From the NCBI RefSeq assembly GCF_026735135.1, contig NZ_JAPQER010000004.1, positions 62,001-126,000 on the forward strand: a DNA stretch of 64,000 nucleotides. The letters run 5' to 3'. The position numbers were made by a program, and so were the translations under genes. The notes under the pieces were generated by a model. It did no database searches. It saw nothing but the letters and a program-made list of their open reading frames with translations, and had not been told where the DNA came from. The DNA is from Clostridium aestuarii. GTDB taxonomy: Bacteria > Bacillota > Clostridia > Clostridiales > Clostridiaceae. Shown one piece after another: positions 17,186 through 24,315 of this stretch; position 1 is the stretch's first letter; every line of letters starts with the position of its first letter.

Positions 17186-17431
17186 ATGTCAAAAACATGG
17201 TATCCAGTAATAGATATTACAAAATGTATTGAGTGTGGAATCTGTGCTGATTTTTGCAGTCATGGAGTTTATGAGAAAAGAGAAAATCATCCGGTTGTAG
17301 TAAACCCTGAAGAGTGTGTACATGGATGCAAAGGATGTTCAAAACAGTGTCCAGAAGGAGCTATTGAGTATGTTGGAGATAATGGACAAGAAAATGGTGG
17401 ATGCAGCTGTGGCTGTTGCTGTGAAAATTAG
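17186..17431 (+). CDS. Small 4Fe-4S ferredoxin-like protein
   Basis: 81 residues. The first cluster motif is CIECGICADFCSHGVY; the second is CVHGCKGCSKQCPEGAI, spaced slightly differently from canonical 2[4Fe-4S] ferredoxins. The C-terminus adds a Cys-rich tail, CSCGCCCEN, that could bind further metal. It starts 40 nt after a perfect promoter and ends 21 nt before the permease gene, so the two form an operon. The Cys tail next to a permease with a CSC motif hints at metal or metalloid handling, but this is not proven. Confidence 0.88.
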   Translation: MSKTWYPVIDITKCIECGICADFCSHGVYEKRENHPVVVNPEECVHGCKGCSKQCPEGAIEYVGDNGQENGGCSCGCCCEN

Positions 17432-17452
17432 ATTTCAAGAGGATGTGATTAG

Positions 17453-18421
17453 ATGTTTACGCCAGTTCAATGGTTTGCAGATTGGTTAGTTTATAATATT
17501 ATGGGTATAGATAAGGCATCAAAGTTAGGCAATGCCTTGAATTTCTTTTTCTTTGACACAATAAAGATATTTATATTACTACTATTAATAATATATGTTA
17601 TTACCTTTATTAGAAGTTTCTTTCCACCAGAAAAGACAAGAAAGATACTTGCTAAAAATAAAGGTAACACTTTTGTAGGACATATTTTAGCAGCTTTACT
17701 TGGAATTGTAACACCATTTTGCTCATGTTCAGCAGTACCTCTTTTTATAGGATTTGTTGAAGCTGGAGTTCCACTAGGAGTTACTTTTTCATATTTAATA
17801 GCTGCACCTATGGTAAATGAAGTAGCCTTAGGTCTTTTATATGGTTTATTTGGATGGAGAATAGCTCTTATATATATAGTTTCAGGTGAAATAATAGCTA
17901 TAGTAAGTGGTATGATTATAGGCAAGCTTAAACTAGAGAAGTATGTTGAATCCTATGTTTACGAAATGCAAATAGGAAATGCAGATATTGATATTCCTGA
18001 TGCTACAATGCAGGAAAGATTGAAAGATTCATGGATATTTACAAGAGATTTGATAAGAAAGATTTGGATATATGTAATAATCGGTATAGGAATTGGTGGA
18101 ATAATGCATGGTTGGATACCAACTGGTGCACTTGCTAAATATGCAGGAAAGGGAAATCCTTTTGCTGTGTTCATTGGAGTTGCTTTTGGAATTCCACTAT
18201 ACTCAAATGCTGCAGGGGTTATACCTCTTGTTAGTGAACTTACAAGAGCAGGTGTTGCTATAGGAACAGCTCTTTCGTTCATGATGGCGGTAACAGCTCT
18301 AAGCATACCTGAAATGATTTTATTGAAGCAAGTACTAAAACCTAAATTATTAGCTATATTTATTGCTATAGTTGGAATAGGAATAGTGTTTACAGGATAT
18401 TTATTTAATTTTATAATATAA
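17453..18421 (+). CDS. DUF318-type (UPF0718) permease
   Basis: 322 residues with about eight hydrophobic segments and a central hydrophilic loop (about 155-195). The signature GIVTPFCSCSAVPLFIGF, repeated weakly in the second half as GIPLYSNAAGVIPL, marks the DUF318/UPF0718 family, which includes the organoarsenical exporter ArsP. The Cys pair in CSCS is the residue set discussed for ArsP. It is the second gene of the ferredoxin operon, ends in a terminator, and is followed by an ArsR regulator with a CVC motif. Substrate unproven. Confidence 0.85.
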   Translation: MFTPVQWFADWLVYNIMGIDKASKLGNALNFFFFDTIKIFILLLLIIYVITFIRSFFPPEKTRKILAKNKGNTFVGHILAALLGIVTPFCSCSAVPLFIGFVEAGVPLGVTFSYLIAAPMVNEVALGLLYGLFGWRIALIYIVSGEIIAIVSGMIIGKLKLEKYVESYVYEMQIGNADIDIPDATMQERLKDSWIFTRDLIRKIWIYVIIGIGIGGIMHGWIPTGALAKYAGKGNPFAVFIGVAFGIPLYSNAAGVIPLVSELTRAGVAIGTALSFMMAVTALSIPEMILLKQVLKPKLLAIFIAIVGIGIVFTGYLFNFII

Positions 18422-18425
18422 TAAT

Positions 18426-18465
18426 AAAAATAGGGTGGGCTTTTAAAGTACATCCTATTTTTGTT
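18426..18465 (+). terminator. Terminator of the ferredoxin-permease operon
   Basis: A 12-bp stem (18426-18437 with 18451-18462, one G-U pair). The stem ends in the T-run itself. Confidence 0.75.
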
Positions 18466-18467
18466 AG

Positions 18468-18496
18468 TTGACATGCTTAGTCTTAACGGCTAAACT
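18468..18496 (+). promoter_or_regulatory. Promoter of the arsR-type gene
   Basis: TTGACA (18468-18473), 17 nt, TAAACT (18491-18496), 38 nt before the ATG. The spacer contains TTAG and CTAA (18477-18493) as a weak dyad that could be an autoregulatory operator. Confidence 0.65.
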
Positions 18497-18534
18497 CAAT
18501 GAAGGATTAAATTATAGATAACAGGGGTGTTTAT

Positions 18535-18840
18535 ATGTTAATTGAAGATATGTATGTGAAAATTTTTAAAGCTTTAGCACATCCTATAAGAATTAAAATT
18601 GTAAGAATGCTTGTACCAGGTGCTTTATGTGTATGTGAATTAAATGGAAATGTGGATTTTAGTCAATCTAATTTATCACAACATTTAAAGATATTAAAAG
18701 ATGCAGGAATATTGAATGCTGAAAAAGAAGGACTAAAAATAATGTACAGCATTAAGGATGAGAGAGTTGTAAAACTTATAGATACTGTTGAAGAGATGAT
18801 AAAAGACCAAATAAAGTATATGAGTGAAAAAGTACAGTAA
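18535..18840 (+). CDS. ArsR-family metalloregulator with CVC motif
   Basis: 101 residues, a winged helix with LAHPIRIKIVRML at the start and the recognition helix SQSNLSQHLKILKDAGIL. PGALCVCELNG (about 29-39) carries the C-x-C pair in helix alpha-3 that forms the As(III)/Sb(III) site in classical ArsR proteins (ELCVCDL). This suggests metalloid or thiol sensing. It has its own promoter right after the permease operon and a terminator behind it. It may control the permease operon through the inverted repeat at 17126-17157 (inference). Confidence 0.88.
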   Translation: MLIEDMYVKIFKALAHPIRIKIVRMLVPGALCVCELNGNVDFSQSNLSQHLKILKDAGILNAEKEGLKIMYSIKDERVVKLIDTVEEMIKDQIKYMSEKVQ

Positions 18841-18868
18841 AAAAGGAGCATTTCTGCTCCTTTTTTAA
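18840..18868 (+). terminator. Bidirectional terminator between arsR and glgD
   Basis: A 10-bp stem AAAAGGAGCA / TGCTCCTTTT (18841-18850 with 18855-18864) with a T-run on the plus strand and an A-run that gives a T-run on the minus strand. Confidence 0.85.
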
Positions 18869-20031
18869 ACTATTGATTTTAAGCTAGGATAATCAGCAAA
18901 ATTTATTTCATTAACTAAAGGATTAGAATAGTGATGCTTTTCTATTACCACGGGGTATTGGCAATCACCTTTTAATTCTTTATTTTTTTCGACAATAACA
19001 TTTTTATCAATAATAACATTTTTTAATTTTGCATTTTCTTTAATTTCACATCCATGGAATATTATACAGTTTTCTAGTTGTGCACCTTTATGAACTTTAA
19101 CACTTCTCGATATAATGCTATCTTTAATAGAGCCTTCGATTATACATCCATTAGCAATTAATGAATTAGTTACATTTGAATAAGAAGAATACTTAGTAGG
19201 TGCTGTATCCATTACTTTAGTATATATGTGACCTTTACCAAAAAATAATTCTTTATTAATTTTAGGTTTTAACATATCCATATTTGTTTTATAGTAAGTG
19301 TCAATAGAATTTATACATTCTAAATATCCTTTAAATTCATAAGCTTTGATACTTAATTTATCAGTATTCATATATATACAATTTTTTATTGAATTATAGT
19401 ATCCTGTGGATATGCACTTATTTAGAATTTGCAAAAGTGTTGATCTTTTAAATATAAACATATCCATTGATATATTGTTTATTGCTTTGGTTCCTATGTT
19501 CTTTCCTACACTAACCACTGAATTATTTAAGCCAATATTCAATACGTTGCAATTTAAAAAGCTTGTATTGGAATTTGAGACTTTTTTATAAATTACAGTT
19601 ACATCAGCTCCAGATTTTTCATGAAATTCTATAGCTTTTTCATAATCAAGATTACAAAGCATATTTGAAGAAGCAAATATAACATTGTTTTGTTTGCTTC
19701 TATAAATATATTCTATATTGTTTTTTATGGCTTCTATGTCATTTGTCTTAGAAGTAAAATGGTTAAAATTAAATACAAATAAACCATTTATTTTTCTATC
19801 TAAATCCCAAGCTTTACCTGAATCTAAGTGATCTATTAGCGATCTTGATTCACTTTGAGTATATATACCTATGTTAGTCAAACCTGCGTTTACCATATTT
19901 GAAAGGGTAAAATCTATTAGTCTATATTTACCCCCAATAGGAACTGAGGCAAGTGGTCTATTATTTGTAAGACACTTTATGTGTTCGTCATCTTCATTTA
20001 AGCTAATAATCCCCATATAATCCTTATTCAT
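18865..20031 (-). CDS. glgD: GlgD subunit of glucose-1-phosphate adenylyltransferase
   Basis: 388 residues from the preferred start. It has a nucleotidyltransferase fold and C-terminal left-handed beta-helix, as in GlgC (KYRLIDFTLSNMVNAGLTNIGIYTQ). The N-terminal GGxGTRL pyrophosphorylase motif is degenerate (IISLNEDDEHIKCLT), as is usual for GlgD, which partners and modulates the catalytic GlgC. The ATG at 20029-20031 lies 9 nt from the GGGGG ribosome site; the ATG at 20035-20037 is only 3 nt away. Downstream gene of the glgCD operon. Makes ADP-glucose for storage glucan; no glgA or glgB is in this window. Confidence 0.9.
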   Translation of the reverse strand: MNKDYMGIISLNEDDEHIKCLTNNRPLASVPIGGKYRLIDFTLSNMVNAGLTNIGIYTQSESRSLIDHLDSGKAWDLDRKINGLFVFNFNHFTSKTNDIEAIKNNIEYIYRSKQNNVIFASSNMLCNLDYEKAIEFHEKSGADVTVIYKKVSNSNTSFLNCNVLNIGLNNSVVSVGKNIGTKAINNISMDMFIFKRSTLLQILNKCISTGYYNSIKNCIYMNTDKLSIKAYEFKGYLECINSIDTYYKTNMDMLKPKINKELFFGKGHIYTKVMDTAPTKYSSYSNVTNSLIANGCIIEGSIKDSIISRSVKVHKGAQLENCIIFHGCEIKENAKLKNVIIDKNVIVEKNKELKGDCQYPVVIEKHHYSNPLVNEINFADYPSLKSIV

Positions 20032-20050
20032 ATGCATAATCCCCCTAAAT

Positions 20051-21196
20051 TTATTTAACTATAGAACTAGATTTTATTTCTTGATGATCACCTATAACTG
20101 TTATATCTTCAGAATTACCTATTATACTATTTCTACGAATAATTGAATCTATTCCAACTATACTTTTCCTAATAATTACATTATCACCGATTTTACAATT
20201 ACACATTACTACTGAGTCTTCAATTATTGTATTTTTGCCTACATGTACTCCATTAAAGATTACTGAGTTATTAATATTACCAAAGACAGTACAACCTTCG
20301 CTAACCAGAGAATTTTTTATTTTAGCAGTATTTCCTATATATTGAGATGGAGTTGAGTAATTTACAGAATATATTTTCCAATCATCATCATGAATATTAA
20401 ATTCGTTATTATCATTTAATAAATCCATATTTGCTTCCCATAGGCTTTGAATTGTACCTACATCTTTCCAATAGTCGTGGAAGGAATAAGCATATAGGTT
20501 ATATCCATTATCCATTAATTTAGGTATTATATTTTTACCAAAATCATGATTTGAAGTATTGTCGTTATTGTCTTCTATAAGAAATTGTTTTAGTAATTTC
20601 CAGTTAAAAATATAAATTCCCATAGAGGCTTTATTGCTCTTAGGAATTTGAGGCTTTTCTTCAAATTCATATACCTTATTATCAGGTGTAGTATTCATAA
20701 TACCGAATCTACTTGCTTCTTCTAAAGAGACATTAATAACTCCTATTGTGACATCAGCTTTTTTTTCTTTGTGAAATTTTAACATTTTAGAATAATCCAT
20801 TTTGTAAATATGATCTCCAGATAATAAAAGAATATATTCAGGATCATATCTATCTATAAAGGATATATTTTGATAAATAGCATCTGCAGTACCCATATAC
20901 CAGTTACCACCATCATTTTTAGTATGAGGAGGTAAAATTGTTACTCCACCTTTATTTCTGTCTAAATCCCAAGGAGAACCTATACCTATATGTGCATTTA
21001 ATGCATGAGGTTGATATTGAGTTAGGATTCCTATAGTATCTATTCCAGAATTAGAGCAATTACTTAAGGTAAAATCAATAATTCTATATTTTCCTCCAAA
21101 AGGTACCGCTGGCTTAGCATTTTTTTCCGTTAATTCTTTAAGACGAGTTCCTTGTCCACCTGCTAAAATCATAGCAACAAGTTCTTTTTTTAGCAT
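20051..21196 (-). CDS. glgC: Glucose-1-phosphate adenylyltransferase, catalytic subunit GlgC
   Basis: 381 residues. It has the intact ADP-glucose pyrophosphorylase signature [15 protein letters not shown] at about 8-22, then [15 protein letters not shown], the sugar-phosphate binding region [17 protein letters not shown] and YWKDVGTI, and C-terminal hexapeptide repeats. It converts glucose-1-phosphate and ATP to ADP-glucose. First gene of the operon, with a promoter about 65 nt upstream and 14-20 nt before glgD. Confidence 0.95.
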   Translation of the reverse strand: MLKKELVAMILAGGQGTRLKELTEKNAKPAVPFGGKYRIIDFTLSNCSNSGIDTIGILTQYQPHALNAHIGIGSPWDLDRNKGGVTILPPHTKNDGGNWYMGTADAIYQNISFIDRYDPEYILLLSGDHIYKMDYSKMLKFHKEKKADVTIGVINVSLEEASRFGIMNTTPDNKVYEFEEKPQIPKSNKASMGIYIFNWKLLKQFLIEDNNDNTSNHDFGKNIIPKLMDNGYNLYAYSFHDYWKDVGTIQSLWEANMDLLNDNNEFNIHDDDWKIYSVNYSTPSQYIGNTAKIKNSLVSEGCTVFGNINNSVIFNGVHVGKNTIIEDSVVMCNCKIGDNVIIRKSIVGIDSIIRRNSIIGNSEDITVIGDHQEIKSSSIVK

Positions 21197-21260
21197 TTAA
21201 TTCACCACCATCCATAATTATGTGTATCATATTTCCATATATTAGGTAACGGATGGTTAT

Positions 21261-21289
21261 ATTTTACAATAGTTTCAGTAAATGTTCAA
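21261..21289 (-). promoter_or_regulatory. Promoter of glgC-glgD
   Basis: On the minus strand, TTGAAC (21284-21289), 17 nt, TAAAAT (21261-21266). It predicts a leader of nearly 60 nt before the glgC ATG. Confidence 0.65.
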
Positions 21290-21342
21290 CAAGATATTTG
21301 TAAAAAATGTATTAATTGTAAATTAAGTAATAAAAAACAAGG

Positions 21343-21369
21343 TCAAAAAAGCACCTTATTCAGGTGCCA
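21343..21369 (-). terminator. Terminator of the ApbE gene
   Basis: On the minus strand, GCACCT / AGGTGC (21362-21367 with 21351-21356) with a 5-nt loop, followed by TTTTTT. About 60 nt after the apbE stop. Confidence 0.75.
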
Positions 21370-21429
21370 CATAATTTCAATATTAAGTATAAGCTTTTAA
21401 AACTTAAAGGTTTATGCAATTAACTTAAG

Positions 21430-22464
21430 TTAGTTTTTGAGTTTGAATTTATCATTTTTAATTTCAAAAATATTTTTCAATCCTGATGATATATATATAT
21501 CAGAATCTTTAGTAACAAAGATAGCATCTATATTGTCTAGAGATTCTATTAACTTTAATCCATCATTTAAGCCAAGAGCAAAGGCGGTAGTTGATAGAGC
21601 ATCTCCGTCTATTGAATTATCTGATATTATAGATACACTTACAAGAGAATTGGTAACAGGATATCCATCCTTAGGATTTAAAATGTGATGATAGCGTTTG
21701 CCATCTTTTTCAAAATATCTTTCATAAACTCCAGAAGTTACAACAGATTTATCAGCTACTTTTAAAGTTCCTAAATATTTACCTCTTGGTTCAAAAGGAT
21801 TTTGTACGCCAAGCTTCCAATTGCTTTTATTAGGTTTATTACCTAAAGTTAAAATATTTCCTCCTAGATTTATAATGGCATGATTTACCCCATTTTCTTT
21901 TAATATTTTTTTTGCTTCATCTGCAGCATAACCTTTGGCTATGCCACCAAGGTCTAAACGCATATCTTTTTTATTTAACATTACTTTTTTTTCAGCTTGA
22001 TTGATTAAAATATTTTTATGATTTACTAAAGGTAGCTTGTTCTTGATTTCTTCAGTACTAGGTAATCGAGCTTTATCTGTACCAATATTCCAAAGCTTAA
22101 CAATTGGTCCTATTGAAATATCGAATTTACCATTTGAAAGCTGAGAGTAATATGTACCTTTTTGGATAACGTAAAAAGTATCATCAGATACATTCACATA
22201 ATCTAATCCGGATTTTGAGTTTATGTTTATAACCTCACTAGTATCTTTATTTATGCTCATTTTATCTTCAATTGTAGATAACTCATCAAAAACTTTTTCC
22301 AAAACATCTGTAGAAACTTTATCATACACAGTAACAGTACAAAAAGTTCCTAGAACAATATTTGATTTGGCTACAGGTTCTACGTTAGTTTTCTTACAGC
22401 TAGTAAAAACAAAGATTAATAATACACATGTGATTATAGAAAAGAATTTTTTCTGCTTTAACAT
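21430..22464 (-). CDS. apbE: FAD:protein FMN transferase ApbE, lipoprotein
   Basis: 344 residues. Lipoprotein signal with lipobox FTSCKK (Cys at about 22). ApbE domain motifs follow in order: VLGTFCTVTVYD, LDLGGIAKGYAADEA, HAIINLGGNILTLG and HHILNPKDGYP, then DGDALSTTAFALG with the Mg-binding Asp. The family attaches FMN through a phosphodiester to Thr or Ser of exported flavoproteins. ATG 22462-22464 follows GGAGG by 6 nt; the longer open frame has no ribosome site. Divergent from the response regulator / NusG-II / Gx operon, a known neighbour set, though no FMN-acceptor protein is seen here. Confidence 0.93.
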   Translation of the reverse strand: MLKQKKFFSIITCVLLIFVFTSCKKTNVEPVAKSNIVLGTFCTVTVYDKVSTDVLEKVFDELSTIEDKMSINKDTSEVININSKSGLDYVNVSDDTFYVIQKGTYYSQLSNGKFDISIGPIVKLWNIGTDKARLPSTEEIKNKLPLVNHKNILINQAEKKVMLNKKDMRLDLGGIAKGYAADEAKKILKENGVNHAIINLGGNILTLGNKPNKSNWKLGVQNPFEPRGKYLGTLKVADKSVVTSGVYERYFEKDGKRYHHILNPKDGYPVTNSLVSVSIISDNSIDGDALSTTAFALGLNDGLKLIESLDNIDAIFVTKDSDIYISSGLKNIFEIKNDKFKLKN

Positions 22465-22662
22465 AAGTAACCTCCACATATTAAAAACTAATTTTAATTC
22501 TTTAATTAATGTACTATTTACATGTGTAAAAGTCAAACTTATTTAGAAGTTTAGATGATACGCTAAGTTTAGAATAAAATTTAAGAGAAATATAGTTTAT
22601 AGACTTGAATAAGGTGTTATACTAAAGTTAAAATAAAGTAATAAGGTAATGGGGGGAAAGCT

Positions 22663-23346
22663 ATGAATATTCTTATTGCTGAAGATGAACAAGATATAAG
22701 AGAACTTTTAGAACTACATTTAAACAAAGAAGGATATAATGTATTTCAAGCAGAAGATGGGTTTCAAGCAGTAAAGATATTTGAGAAAAATGAAATAGAC
22801 TTAGCTATTTTAGATGTAATGATGCCTAAAATAGACGGATTTAAGGTTGTTAGAAGGATAAGAGAAAGTAGTGAAATACCTGTAATATTTTTAACAGCTA
22901 AAGGAGAAGATACTGATAAAATATTAGGACTAGGTTTAGGCGCAGATGATTATATCGTTAAACCTTTTAGTCCTATAGAAGTTATAGCAAGAGTTCAAGC
23001 ACAACTTAGAAGATATTATAAATATACAAATGGAAATATGAAAAGTAAATTAGAAGTTGGCGACTTAATGCTTGATAAAGAGAGCTGTGTAGTATATAAA
23101 AATGATGTGGTTTTAGAATTAAATCCAAAGGAATATAAAATTTTAGAATTTCTAATGGAAAATCCAGGAAAAGTATACACCAAAAAACAGTTGTATGAAG
23201 CTGTATGGGAAGAACCGTATTATGGAGATGACAATACTATAATGGTACATATAAGCCATATTAGAGAAAAAGTAGAACAGGACCCCAAAACACCTAATTA
23301 TATAAAAACTATAAGAGGAATTGGATACAAGATGGATAAAGTATAA
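22663..23346 (+). CDS. Orphan OmpR-family response regulator
   Basis: 227 residues. Receiver with D8, D51 (AILDVMMP), T-A-K and K at the VKPFSP motif, and a C-terminal winged helix with YIKTIRGIGYKM. No kinase gene lies next to it; the next two genes encode membrane or export-linked proteins. The nearest kinase (24312-26666, opposite strand) is separated by two genes, so pairing is only possible, not shown. GGGGGG ribosome site before the ATG. Confidence 0.9.
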   Translation: MNILIAEDEQDIRELLELHLNKEGYNVFQAEDGFQAVKIFEKNEIDLAILDVMMPKIDGFKVVRRIRESSEIPVIFLTAKGEDTDKILGLGLGADDYIVKPFSPIEVIARVQAQLRRYYKYTNGNMKSKLEVGDLMLDKESCVVYKNDVVLELNPKEYKILEFLMENPGKVYTKKQLYEAVWEEPYYGDDNTIMVHISHIREKVEQDPKTPNYIKTIRGIGYKMDKV

Positions 23347-23370
23347 CTACAATAAAAAAATGGAGGGATT

Positions 23371-23751
23371 ATGAAAAAGTTCGACAAAATAATAATTATT
23401 ATTGCTGTTTTTGTAGCTTTAATTTCATTAGTGGTATTTAAATTAAGCTTAAATAAGGAATACAATATTAAATACGCTGAGATATATGTAAAGGGAGATT
23501 TTTATAAAAAAGTTATTTTAGACAAAAATAGCTCTAAGGAAACAATAAATATAGAAACTGATTTAGGTGAAAATATAGTGGAAATAGAAAATGGCGGTAT
23601 AAGAATTATAGAATCAGACTGTAGAGATAAAATTTGTGTTGAAGATGGATTTAAAGATAAACCTGGAGAGGTATTAGTATGTCTTCCGCATAAGGTTATA
23701 ATAGAAATTAAAGGTGAAGAACAGTCTGAAGTAGATGAAGTGTCTTATTGA
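23371..23751 (+). CDS. NusG domain II-containing membrane-anchored protein
   Basis: 126 residues with an N-terminal membrane anchor (IIIIIAVFVALISLVVF) and a NusG domain II fold. It shows the typical DCRDKICVEDGF and PGEVLVCLPHKVIIEI, with two Cys that may form a disulfide. This stand-alone family occurs with ApbE, FMN-binding and Gx transporter genes in extracytoplasmic flavoprotein loci of Firmicutes. It overlaps or abuts the Gx gene; GGAGG before the ATG. Confidence 0.85.
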   Translation: MKKFDKIIIIIAVFVALISLVVFKLSLNKEYNIKYAEIYVKGDFYKKVILDKNSSKETINIETDLGENIVEIENGGIRIIESDCRDKICVEDGFKDKPGEVLVCLPHKVIIEIKGEEQSEVDEVSY

Positions 23752-23761
23752 GGTGAATTTA

Positions 23762-24268
23762 ATGAAAAAAACTCAAAAACTAACTTTTATTTCTTTGCTT
23801 GTGGCTCAAGGATTGGTTTTGCATGTGTTTGAGAGAATGCTGCCAGTACCGTTTATTGCACCAGGAGCTAAGCTTGGATTAACTAATATTATTACAGTAT
23901 TAGCTTTATATATGTTTAATTTTAAAGATGTATTTTTAATTATAATTTTAAGAATAATTTTAGCTACATTACTTGGAGGAACTCTATCTGGATTTTTGTA
24001 CAGCATAGCTGGAGGAATTTTAAGTTTTATTGCAATGTATTTAATGAAAAGATTAGGTGAAAAAGACATAAGTGTTATTGGAGTAAGTATTGCTGGGGCT
24101 ATATTTCATAACATAGGGCAAGTGATAATTGCTGCATTAGTAGTTGAGAATGCTATGATGTTTACATATTTACCAATACTATTAGTAGCTGGTATAGGTA
24201 CAGGATTTTTTGTAGGATTAACTTCAAAATATCTATTACCATTTTTAAAAAGAATACAGATGAAATAG
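23762..24268 (+). CDS. Gx transporter family membrane protein (HepS/component I-like)
   Basis: 168 residues, about five membrane segments. FERMLPVPFIAPGAKLGLTNI is the family hallmark. Annotated in databases as Gx transporter or heptaprenyl diphosphate synthase component I; the biochemical role is not settled. ATG 23762 is 8 nt after GAGGTGAA; the upstream GTG-like frame opening inside the NusG-II gene lacks a ribosome site. Third gene of the operon. With ApbE across the divergent promoter, it suggests a membrane redox or quinone-linked function. Confidence 0.87.
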   Translation: MKKTQKLTFISLLVAQGLVLHVFERMLPVPFIAPGAKLGLTNIITVLALYMFNFKDVFLIIILRIILATLLGGTLSGFLYSIAGGILSFIAMYLMKRLGEKDISVIGVSIAGAIFHNIGQVIIAALVVENAMMFTYLPILLVAGIGTGFFVGLTSKYLLPFLKRIQMK

Positions 24269-24280
24269 TAGTTTTCTAGG

Positions 24281-24315
24281 CAAAGAACTTTAAAGCTTTA
24301 AAGTTCTTTGTTTAG
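24281..24315 (+). terminator. Bidirectional terminator, perfect palindrome
   Basis: A 30-bp perfect palindrome (15-bp arms at 24281-24295 and 24296-24310) between two convergent genes. Hairpin on both strands, with T-rich ends. Confidence 0.8.

Noticed and set aside
17126-18496. Calling the permease cluster an arsenic-resistance operon
   Set aside because: No arsenate reductase, ArsB or ArsA is present, and DUF318 permeases have several substrates; kept as a hypothesis only.
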